From Paracoccaceae bacterium (GTDB lineage Bacteria; Pseudomonadota; Alphaproteobacteria; Rhodobacterales; Rhodobacteraceae), in NCBI GenBank assembly GCA_027030435.1, contig JALVEX010000193.1:1-11653 (forward strand): a DNA stretch of 11,653 bases, given 5' to 3'. The notes beneath the pieces are model-generated. The model had not been told where the DNA came from. It saw only the letters and a program-made list of their open reading frames with translations, and searched no databases. The first letter of the stretch is position 1. Each line of letters begins with the position of its first letter. The position numbers and the translations under genes were made by a program. Positions 6,210 to 11,653 of this stretch are shown here, one piece after another.

Positions 6210-6773
6210 ATGTTCATCCAGACAGAATCCACGCCCAACCCCGCAACGCTCAAGTTCCTGCCCGGCCAATCCGTGCTCGGAAGCGGCACGGCCGATTTTC
6301 CCGAGGCCAAAGCGGCGGAGAAATCGCCTCTGGCAAAGCGGCTGTTTGCGGTGCCGGGGGTAGAAGGGGTTTTCCTCGGCAGCGATTTCATCACCGTCAC
6401 CAAAGCCGAGGACGTGGCCTGGGAGCATATCAAACCGGCCCTTCTCGGCGCCATCATGGAGCATTTCCAATCCGGCCAGCCGGCGATCATCGGCGAAGCG
6501 GAGCAATCCGGCCACAGCGATCACGATGAGGGGCCGGATGCGGAAATCATCCGTCAGATCAAGGAATTGCTCGATACGCGCGTGCGCCCGGCCGTGGCCC
6601 AGGACGGGGGCGATATCACCTTCCATGGATTCGAGAACGGGGTTGTCTATCTGCATATGCAGGGGGCATGCGCAGGCTGCCCCTCGGCCACGCTGACGCT
6701 GAAGATGGGTATCGAGAACCTGCTGCGCCATTTCATCCCGGAGGTTGTCGAGGTGCGCCCCATTGCCGCCTGA
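6210..6773 (+). CDS. NFU1-type NifU-domain iron-sulfur cluster scaffold/carrier
   Basis: A 187-residue protein with the two-domain layout of the NFU1 family. The Nfu N-terminal domain spans about residues 1-90 (MFIQTESTPNPATLKFLPGQ). A Gly/His/Asp-rich linker (about 95-110) joins it to the C-terminal NifU domain (about 110-182). The NifU domain carries RPAVAQDGGDI (126-136) and the cluster-binding CxxC at C154-A-G-C157. Proteins of this family bind a 4Fe-4S cluster at a dimer interface and deliver it to client apoproteins in the cytoplasm. All key residues are present. The ATG at 6210 follows an 81-base gap holding a promoter and a possible Irr operator. The end overlaps the probable tsaB start by 11 bases. 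E. coli NfuA has a different N-terminal domain, so no symbol is given. Confidence 0.94.
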   Translation: MFIQTESTPNPATLKFLPGQSVLGSGTADFPEAKAAEKSPLAKRLFAVPGVEGVFLGSDFITVTKAEDVAWEHIKPALLGAIMEHFQSGQPAIIGEAEQSGHSDHDEGPDAEIIRQIKELLDTRVRPAVAQDGGDITFHGFENGVVYLHMQGACAGCPSATLTLKMGIENLLRHFIPEVVEVRPIAA

Positions 6774-7383
6774 GCCTCTGATCCTCGCCTTCGATACATC
6801 GGCCGCGCATTGCGCGGCCGCTTTGCGCAGGGGGGAAAGGGTCATCGCCCGCAGGCATGAGGAAATGGCGCGCGGGCAGGCCGAGCGGCTGATGCCGATG
6901 CTCGAGGAAATGCTCGCGCAGGCGGGCCACGCCTGGCGCGATCTTGCCGCGATCGGCGTGGGCACCGGCCCCGGCAATTTCACCGGCATCCGCATCGCTG
7001 TCTCTGCCGCGCGAGGGCTCTCGCTGGCGCTCGGCGTGACGGCGATCGGGGTGAACGGCTTCGATATCCTCGCTCGCAGGGCCGAGGCGCCGGCATTGCT
7101 GATGCTCCCCGCGCCGCGCGATCATGTCCATGCCGCGCGGCTGCTTGAAGGCGGCGCCCTTTCCCCGCCGCGGCATATGGCGCGGGAAGCTGCCATCGCC
7201 CTGGCCGAGGCGGAGGGGCTCAGCCCCCTGGGGCCGGAGGCCGTTCATGACGCGGCGACGATCGCTGAGATCGCAGCACAACGGTTCGCATCCGGTGCAT
7301 GCGCCGAACGGCCCAAACCCCTTTACATCCGCAAGGCCGATGCTGCGCCCCCCCGCGAGAAGCCGCCCCGGATTCTCCCATGA
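6763..7383 (+). CDS. tsaB: tRNA t6A37 threonylcarbamoyladenosine biosynthesis protein TsaB
   Basis: TsaB is the ASKHA-fold partner that with TsaD and TsaE transfers the threonylcarbamoyl group to A37 of ANN-decoding tRNAs. The N-terminus ILAFDTSAAHCAAAL and the block GVGTGPGNFTGIRIAVSAARGL (residues 66-87) are family signatures. The length of about 206 residues is normal. There is no ATG at the start. The best choice is TTG 6763, with GAGG at 6750-6753 and a 9-base spacer. The TTG at 6745 directly abuts GGAGG and is less likely. The chosen start overlaps the end of the NFU gene, and the stop overlaps rimI in an ATGA, so translation is probably coupled through the run. The C-terminal PLYIRKADAAPP resembles the usual 'P-Y-R-x-A' tail. 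Position beside rimI is classical. Confidence 0.92.
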   Translation: MPPEPLILAFDTSAAHCAAALRRGERVIARRHEEMARGQAERLMPMLEEMLAQAGHAWRDLAAIGVGTGPGNFTGIRIAVSAARGLSLALGVTAIGVNGFDILARRAEAPALLMLPAPRDHVHAARLLEGGALSPPRHMAREAAIALAEAEGLSPLGPEAVHDAATIAEIAAQRFASGACAERPKPLYIRKADAAPPREKPPRILP

Positions 7384-7793
7384 CCCCGGAAGAGATGGCG
7401 GAAATCCACGCGCGCTGTTTCACCGCCCAGCGCCCCTGGAGCGCCGATGAATTTTCCGCCCTGCAAGCCAGCACGCATGTGTTTGCCTGCACGCGCGAAG
7501 GAGGATTCGCCCTTGGCCGCGCCATCGCAGGAGAAGCAGAGCTTCTGACGATCGCCGTTTCCCCCGAGTTGCAGGGGCGGGGTATCGGGCGAAAGCTGCT
7601 CGAAAGCTTCGAGGAAGCCGCCCGCAGGCAAGGGGCCCTCAGGGCCTTTCTCGAGGTTTCCGAGGCCAATCACCCGGCAATCGCCCTTTACCGGGCTTGC
7701 GGCTATGGCGAAGCCGGTAGGCGATGTGGTTATTACCGCGAACGGGACGGCAAGCGGATGGACGCCATCCTCATGCACAAGCAGCTCACCTGA
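7380..7793 (+). CDS. rimI: GNAT-family N-acetyltransferase, RimI-type
   Basis: A 137-residue GNAT enzyme that uses acetyl-CoA. RimI acetylates the N-terminal alanine of ribosomal protein S18 and related alanine N-termini. The acetyl-CoA pyrophosphate loop is QGRGIG (residues 65-70), preceded by LLTIAVSPEL. The block LEVSEANHPAIALYRACGY contains E92 and Y104, which have the same spacing as the catalytic E103 and Y115 of E. coli RimI. The ATG at 7380 overlaps the tsaB stop (ATGA) and has no clear Shine-Dalgarno site of its own, so coupling with tsaB is likely. A longer upstream frame is only tsaB overlap. Genomic pairing with tsaB supports RimI over other GNAT enzymes. The exact substrate is inferred. 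A 195-base intergenic region follows without a clear terminator. Confidence 0.9.
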   Translation: MTPEEMAEIHARCFTAQRPWSADEFSALQASTHVFACTREGGFALGRAIAGEAELLTIAVSPELQGRGIGRKLLESFEEAARRQGALRAFLEVSEANHPAIALYRACGYGEAGRRCGYYRERDGKRMDAILMHKQLT

Positions 7794-7874
7794 CCCCAAG
7801 CCCCCCGGAATGGGCAATACGGGCAGGATACACGGCGAATCGGCGCCATACCGTTAAAATTGCGTAAATCACTA

Positions 7875-7905
7875 TTGACCCCTGCCGCCCACTACGGCCT
7901 AAATT
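7875..7905 (+). promoter_or_regulatory. Candidate promoter of the BMP-family importer operon
   Basis: TTGACC (7875-7880) is a typical alphaproteobacterial -35 box. TAAATT (7900-7905) after 19 bases or CTAAAT (7899-7904) after 18 bases could be the -10. The area is the most AT-rich of the window and lies about 85 bases before the start codon, leaving room for a structured leader. Confidence 0.4.
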
Positions 7906-7928
7906 ACGGATGATCTTTACCAGTGATC

Positions 7929-7981
7929 TGCCCGCCTGATCGGGGCGCTCCCGCATCGGGCACAAAAAATATAAACGGGAG
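7929..7981 (+). promoter_or_regulatory. Structured leader with possible SD-sequestering pseudoknot
   Basis: TGCCCG (7929-7934) is complementary to CGGGCA (7957-7962). CTCCCG (7948-7953) is complementary to CGGGAG (7976-7981), which is the Shine-Dalgarno region of the gene starting at 7989. Formed together they make an H-type pseudoknot with an A-rich connecting strand (CAAAAAATATAAA, 7963-7975). Competing local hairpins (CCCG 7931-7934 with CGGG 7941-7944; CCCG 7950-7953 with CGGG 7957-7960) would leave the ribosome site free. This could be a translational switch. It is inferred by eye in GC-rich DNA, and no known riboswitch class was recognised. Confidence 0.3.
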
Positions 7982-7988
7982 AACAAGA

Positions 7989-8978
7989 ATGACCCTCATG
8001 AAGAAAATCCTCGGCGCAACGGCGGCTCTCGCCATCACGGCCGGTGCAGCGCTTGCCGATCCCGCGATCATCTTCGATCTTGGCGGCAAGTTCGACAAAT
8101 CCTTCAACCAGGCCGCGCATGAGGGCGCCGAGCGCTGGGCCAAGGAAACCGGCGGCACTTACAAGGATGTGGAGCTGCAATCAGAAGCCCAGCGCGAACA
8201 GGCCCTGCGCCGCTTCGCCGAAGCCGGCTACAACCCGGTGGTGATGACGGGCTTCGCCTTCGCTTCCGCGCTTGACAAGGTCGCCCCCGACTACCCGGAC
8301 ACCAAATTCGCCATCATCGACATGGTCGTCGATCAGCCCAATGTGCGCTCGGTGGTGTTCAAGGAGCATGAAGGCTCCTATCTCGTCGGCATCATGGGTG
8401 CCATGGCCAGCAAGACGGGCACGCTCGGCTTCATCGGCGGCATGGATATCCCGCTGATCCGCAAGTTCGCCTGCGGCTACGTGCAAGGCGTGAAAGCGGC
8501 CAACCCGGACGCCCGCGTGATCCAGAACATGACCGGCACCACCCCCGCCGCCTGGAACGATCCGGTGAAGGGCGCCGAGCTCGCCAAGGCGCAGATGGCC
8601 CAGGGCGCGGACGTGATCTATGCCGCGGCCGGGGGCACGGGCGTTGGCGTGCTGCAGGCGGTGGCCGATGCGGGCAAGCTCGCCATCGGCGTTGACAGCA
8701 ACCAGAACTACCTCCACCCCGGCCACATCCTCACCTCGATGGTGAAGCGGGTCGATAATGCTGTCTATGACGCCTTCAATGCCGGCCCCGACATGGAAAC
8801 CGGGCTTGTCGTCATGGGGCTTGCCAATGGCGGCATCGATTACGCGATGGACGAATACAACAAGGATCTCGTGACGCCGGAAATGCTGAAGGCGGTGGAA
8901 GACGCCAAGGCGAAGATCATCGCCGGCGAGATCAAGGTGCATGATTACATGTCCGACAACAGCTGCCCCGTCGAGTAA
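7989..8978 (+). CDS. BMP-family (PnrA/BmpA-like) ABC transporter substrate-binding protein
   Basis: A 329-residue periplasmic binding protein that captures the substrate for the importer encoded behind it. The N-terminus is a Sec signal peptide: basic MTLMKK, a hydrophobic core and a probable cleavage in AALA|DP after residue 23. There is no lipobox Cys, so it is soluble in the periplasm, unlike BmpA or PnrA lipoproteins. Family features are AIIFDLGGKFDKSFNQAAHE at the mature N-terminus, FKEHEGSYLVG, and YAAAGGTGVGVLQ with IGVDSNQN near the C-terminal lobe. BMP proteins with known ligands mostly bind purine nucleosides, so uptake of such compounds is likely but not proven here. The ATG at 7989 has GGAG (7978-7981) with a 7-base spacer. 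A second ATG at 7998 is possible, and the upstream in-frame extension has no support. The ATPase gene starts 8 bases after the stop. Confidence 0.93.
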   Translation: MTLMKKILGATAALAITAGAALADPAIIFDLGGKFDKSFNQAAHEGAERWAKETGGTYKDVELQSEAQREQALRRFAEAGYNPVVMTGFAFASALDKVAPDYPDTKFAIIDMVVDQPNVRSVVFKEHEGSYLVGIMGAMASKTGTLGFIGGMDIPLIRKFACGYVQGVKAANPDARVIQNMTGTTPAAWNDPVKGAELAKAQMAQGADVIYAAAGGTGVGVLQAVADAGKLAIGVDSNQNYLHPGHILTSMVKRVDNAVYDAFNAGPDMETGLVVMGLANGGIDYAMDEYNKDLVTPEMLKAVEDAKAKIIAGEIKVHDYMSDNSCPVE

Positions 8979-8986
8979 TTCCGAAG

Positions 8987-10567
8987 ATGGGCAGCAATGC
9001 AGCAGAGGGGCGGCGGGCAACTGCCGCCTCTTCCACACCGCCGGCGATTGAGCTTCGGGGCATTTCCAAGGCCTTCGGCCCCGTGCAGGCCAACAAGGAT
9101 ATTTCGCTTTCCGTGCGCAAGGGGGCGATCCACGGGATCGTCGGCGAGAACGGCGCCGGCAAATCCACGCTGATGTCGATCCTCTATGGCTTCTACAAGG
9201 CCGATGCGGGCGAGATCTTCATCAATGGCAAGCAGGTCCATATCCACAACAGCCAGGATGCGATCGCCGCCGGGATCGGCATGGTCTTTCAGCATTTCAA
9301 GCTGGTGGAGAACTTCACCGTGCTGGAAAACGTGATCCTCGGCGCCGAAGAAGGCCCGATGCTGCGCCCCTCGCTGGCCAAGGCGCGAAAGCTCCTCGGC
9401 CGGCTTGCTGAGGAATACGAGCTCAGCGTCGATCCCGATGCGCTGATCGAAGATCTGACCGTCGGCCATCAGCAGCGCGTGGAAATCCTGAAGGCGCTCT
9501 ACCGCAAGGCCGATATCCTCATTCTCGATGAGCCAACCGGCGTGCTCACGCCCTCCGAGGCCGATCACCTCTTCCGCATCCTGCGCAACCTGCGCGACGA
9601 GGGAAAAACCATCATCCTCATCACCCACAAGCTGCGCGAGATCATGGACATCACCGATACGGTGAGCGTGATGCGCCGCGGCGAGATGACGGCCACGGTG
9701 GAAACCGCCACCACCAGCCCCGAGGAGCTTGCCGAGCTGATGGTGGGGCGCAAGGTGCTTCTGCAGGTGGAAAAGAAACCCGCCGAGCCGCGCGACGTGG
9801 TGCTCGAAATCGAAGATCTGAAAGTTGCCGATGAAAATGGCGTCGAGCGCCTGAAGGGCATCTCGCTTCAGGTGCGCGCCGGCGAGATCCTCGGGATCGC
9901 CGGGGTTTCCGGCAATGGGCAATCCGAGCTTCTGGAAGTGCTCGGCGGCTACCGAACCGCCAGCGGCACGGTCCGCCTGAACGGCCGCGCGCTCGATCTC
10001 TCCGGGCGTCACTCCGATGGCCAGTCGCGCCGAACGGCGGGCATCGCCCATGTGCCCGAGGACCGCCAGCGCGAAGGCCTCATCATGGAATTCGCGGCCT
10101 GGGAAAACATCGCCTTCGGCTATCACAACGATCCCCGCTACAACAGGAATGCGCTGTTCATGGACAACAGCGCCCTGCGCCGGGATACGCAGGAGAAGAT
10201 GCAGCGCTTCGATGTGCGCCCGCCGATCCCCGAGCTTGCGGCGAAGAATTTTTCGGGCGGCAACCAGCAGAAGATCGTGCTGGCGCGCGAGATCGAGCGC
10301 AACCCTGATCTGCTGCTCGTGGGCCAGCCCACGCGGGGCGTGGATATCGGCGCGATCGAATTCATCCACAAGCGCATCATCGAATTGCGCGATCAGGGCA
10401 AGGCGATCCTGCTGGTTTCGGTGGAGCTTGAGGAGATCCTCTCGCTCTCCGATCGCATCGCGGTGATGTTCGATGGCCGCATCATGGGCGAGCGCCTGCC
10501 CCATGAAACCGACGAAAAGGAACTCGGCCTCCTGATGGCCGGCATGCAGAACGGGGAGGCCGCCTGA
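8987..10567 (+). CDS. ABC importer ATP-binding protein, two fused NBDs (NupO/YufO-like)
   Basis: A 526-residue cytoplasmic ATPase with two tandem nucleotide-binding domains, as in sugar (RbsA) and nucleoside (NupO) importers. NBD1 (about residues 20-255) has Walker A GENGAGKST (53-61), signature LTVGHQQ (157-163, degenerate), Walker B ILILDEPTG (177-185) and switch His in ITHK (214). NBD2 (about 270-520) has a degenerate Walker A GVSGNGQSE (306-314, Lys replaced by Gln), a good signature FSGGNQQ (422-428) and a degenerate Walker B LLLVGQPTRG, without a switch His. Such asymmetry is normal in this family and suggests that one composite site hydrolyses ATP. The N-terminus is a loose Ala/Ser-rich leader of about 18 residues. 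The ATG at 8987 lacks a strong Shine-Dalgarno site. The stop overlaps the permease ATG by one base (TGATG). Confidence 0.94.
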   Translation: MGSNAAEGRRATAASSTPPAIELRGISKAFGPVQANKDISLSVRKGAIHGIVGENGAGKSTLMSILYGFYKADAGEIFINGKQVHIHNSQDAIAAGIGMVFQHFKLVENFTVLENVILGAEEGPMLRPSLAKARKLLGRLAEEYELSVDPDALIEDLTVGHQQRVEILKALYRKADILILDEPTGVLTPSEADHLFRILRNLRDEGKTIILITHKLREIMDITDTVSVMRRGEMTATVETATTSPEELAELMVGRKVLLQVEKKPAEPRDVVLEIEDLKVADENGVERLKGISLQVRAGEILGIAGVSGNGQSELLEVLGGYRTASGTVRLNGRALDLSGRHSDGQSRRTAGIAHVPEDRQREGLIMEFAAWENIAFGYHNDPRYNRNALFMDNSALRRDTQEKMQRFDVRPPIPELAAKNFSGGNQQKIVLAREIERNPDLLLVGQPTRGVDIGAIEFIHKRIIELRDQGKAILLVSVELEEILSLSDRIAVMFDGRIMGERLPHETDEKELGLLMAGMQNGEAA

Positions 10568-11653
10568 TGGAAAAGATGCCGCGCTGGGCCGATGTATTCC
10601 TCGTGCCCTTCATCAACCTTCTGCTGGCGTTTTTCGTCTCCGGCCTCGTGGTGCTCGCGGTGGGAGAGGATCCGCTGAAAGCCGTGTGGATCATGCTCAA
10701 GGGTTCGCTCGGCAGCACGGCGGGGCTTGGCTACACGCTTTATTACGCCACCAATTACATCTTCACCGGGCTTGCGGTGGCCGTGGCCTTCCATGCCCGG
10801 CTGTTCAACATCGGCGGCGAGGGGCAGGCGACGATCGCCGGTGTCGGAGTGGCGTTGGTGCTGCTGGCCATCAACTGGCCGCACTGGCTTCTGGCCCTTC
10901 CCTTCGCGATCATCGGCGCCGGCACCTTCGGGGCCTTCTGGGCCTCGATCCCGGCCTATCTGCAGGCCAAACGGGGCAGCCATATCGTGATCACCACGAT
11001 CATGTTCAATTTCATCGCCGCGGCCGTGATGGGCTATCTCCTGAACGGCCCGCTGAAAAGCCCCAAGACCCAGAACGCCGAGAGCCTCCCTTTCCCGCCC
11101 GGCACGCATCTGCCGACAGCCCATGAACTTCTCGCGCCGCTCGGTATCGAATTCTCCAAATCCGCCCCGCTCAACGTGAGCTTCCTCTTGGCGCTTCTCT
11201 GCGCCGTGCTGGTGTTTCTCCTCCTGTGGCGCACGCGTCTTGGCTATGCGATCCGCGCCTTCGGCCAAAGCGAAAGCGCCGCGCGCTACGCGGGGATCTC
11301 GGCAGTCAGGATCATCATGATCACCATGCTGATCTCGGGCGCGCTGGCCGGGATGCTGGCCATCAACGTGGTGATGGGCGAGCAGGGCCGGCTCATCAAG
11401 GAATTCGTGGAAGGGGCGGGATTCGTGGGGATCGCGGTGGCGCTCATGGGGCGCTCGCATCCCTTCGGCATCGTGCTGGCGGCAATCCTCTTCGGGATGC
11501 TCACGCAAGGGGGCTTCGAGCTTCTGTGGGAAATGCCCAATCTGAGCAAGGAGATGGTGCTGGTGATCCAGGCGCTTATCATTCTTTTCACCGGAGCGCT
11601 CGACAACATGGTGCGCGCGCCGCTCGAGAGGCTCTTCCTCTATCTGAACCGCA
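10567..11653 (+). CDS. ABC importer permease, BPD_transp_2 family (NupP/YufP-like), 3' end cut by window
   Basis: An open frame from ATG 10567 runs to the right edge (362 codons, no stop). It encodes a polytopic inner-membrane protein that forms one half of the translocation pore of the BMP-type importer. Typical segments are FHARLFNIGGEGQATIAG, the cytoplasmic coupling region LGYAIRAFGQSESAARYAGI, and VVMGEQGRLIKEFVEGAGFVGIAVALMGR. YufP-like permeases are about 350-370 residues, so only the last few residues are probably missing. The start overlaps the ATPase stop by one base, which implies coupling. In this family a second, shorter permease (NupQ/YufQ-like) normally follows and is expected just outside the window. 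Substrate specificity cannot be read from the permease and is inferred from the binding protein. Confidence 0.93.
   Translation, partial: MEKMPRWADVFLVPFINLLLAFFVSGLVVLAVGEDPLKAVWIMLKGSLGSTAGLGYTLYYATNYIFTGLAVAVAFHARLFNIGGEGQATIAGVGVALVLLAINWPHWLLALPFAIIGAGTFGAFWASIPAYLQAKRGSHIVITTIMFNFIAAAVMGYLLNGPLKSPKTQNAESLPFPPGTHLPTAHELLAPLGIEFSKSAPLNVSFLLALLCAVLVFLLLWRTRLGYAIRAFGQSESAARYAGISAVRIIMITMLISGALAGMLAINVVMGEQGRLIKEFVEGAGFVGIAVALMGRSHPFGIVLAAILFGMLTQGGFELLWEMPNLSKEMVLVIQALIILFTGALDNMVRAPLERLFLYLNR

Noticed and set aside
7929..7975. Hairpin plus A/T tract as an intrinsic terminator behind rimI
   Set aside because: The tract after the stem is A-rich on the plus strand, not T-rich, and it lies directly before the BMP start codon. 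A leader role fits better.
7923..7988. N-terminal extension of the BMP protein
   Set aside because: It would place 22 polar residues before a standard signal peptide. GGAG at 7978-7981 points to the ATG at 7989.
8945..10504. Long minus-strand open frame (519 codons) opposite the ABC ATPase
   Set aside because: Exact antisense shadow of a clearly recognised ATPase; His/Ala/Asp-rich product without family features.
10393..11508. Minus-strand open frame opposite the permease
   Set aside because: Shadow of the permease; His/Glu/Arg-rich product, while the plus strand encodes unmistakable permease motifs.
1..11653. Search for CRISPR arrays, tRNA/rRNA genes, IS elements, attachment sites, phage or defence genes
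   Set aside because: No spaced direct repeats, cloverleaf or rRNA signatures, transposase motifs or defence-type domains were seen; all large frames are explained by housekeeping or transport genes.

Overview
This GC-rich, tightly packed window looks like chromosomal DNA of an alphaproteobacterium, most likely order Rhodobacterales (Paracoccaceae/Roseobacteraceae). The reasons are the gene order glnD-murJ-rhomboid-trpS followed by uspA-nifU-tsaB-rimI, the strong use of GC-ending codons, and an intergenic element TGCCTCCGGCGGGGATATTT that I recognise from memory as recurring in genomes of this group. No search was run, so the taxonomic call rests on gene order and family recognition.

Layout. 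(1) 1-2536, plus strand: the C-terminal part of glnD (PII uridylyltransferase/uridylyl-removing enzyme, both ACT domains visible) overlaps murJ (lipid II flippase) by 4 bases. (2) 2537-3303: short hairpins and the Rhodobacterales-type element, then a rhomboid-fold membrane protein on the minus strand, convergent with murJ. It appears to have lost the catalytic Ser and His. (3) 3304-3397: divergent promoter region, then trpS on the plus strand. (4) 4491-5597: an unrecognised 368-residue protein with two membrane anchors and a cysteine-containing middle region, followed by a strong hairpin. (5) 5673-6128: a small UspA-family protein. (6) 6129-6209: a 17-base palindrome resembling an Irr iron-control element beside a sigma70-like promoter. 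It precedes the overlapping run NFU/NifU scaffold - tsaB (tRNA t6A) - rimI (N-acetyltransferase). (7) 7794-7988: promoter and a structured leader for a BMP-family ABC importer: periplasmic binding protein, double-NBD ATPase and first permease. The permease runs off the right edge, and a second permease is expected beyond it.

How the genes work together. The left half is housekeeping: nitrogen signalling, peptidoglycan precursor export, Trp-tRNA charging, Fe-S delivery, t6A modification and protein acetylation. The right end is an uptake system of the BMP/PnrA-NupNOPQ type, probably importing purine nucleosides or related compounds.

No mobile element, CRISPR array, phage gene, defence system, rRNA or tRNA was seen. 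The points most worth a second look are the catalytically dead rhomboid, the putative Irr operator over nifU-tsaB-rimI, the leader of the BMP gene with a possible SD-sequestering pseudoknot, and the unknown two-anchor protein with atypical codons.
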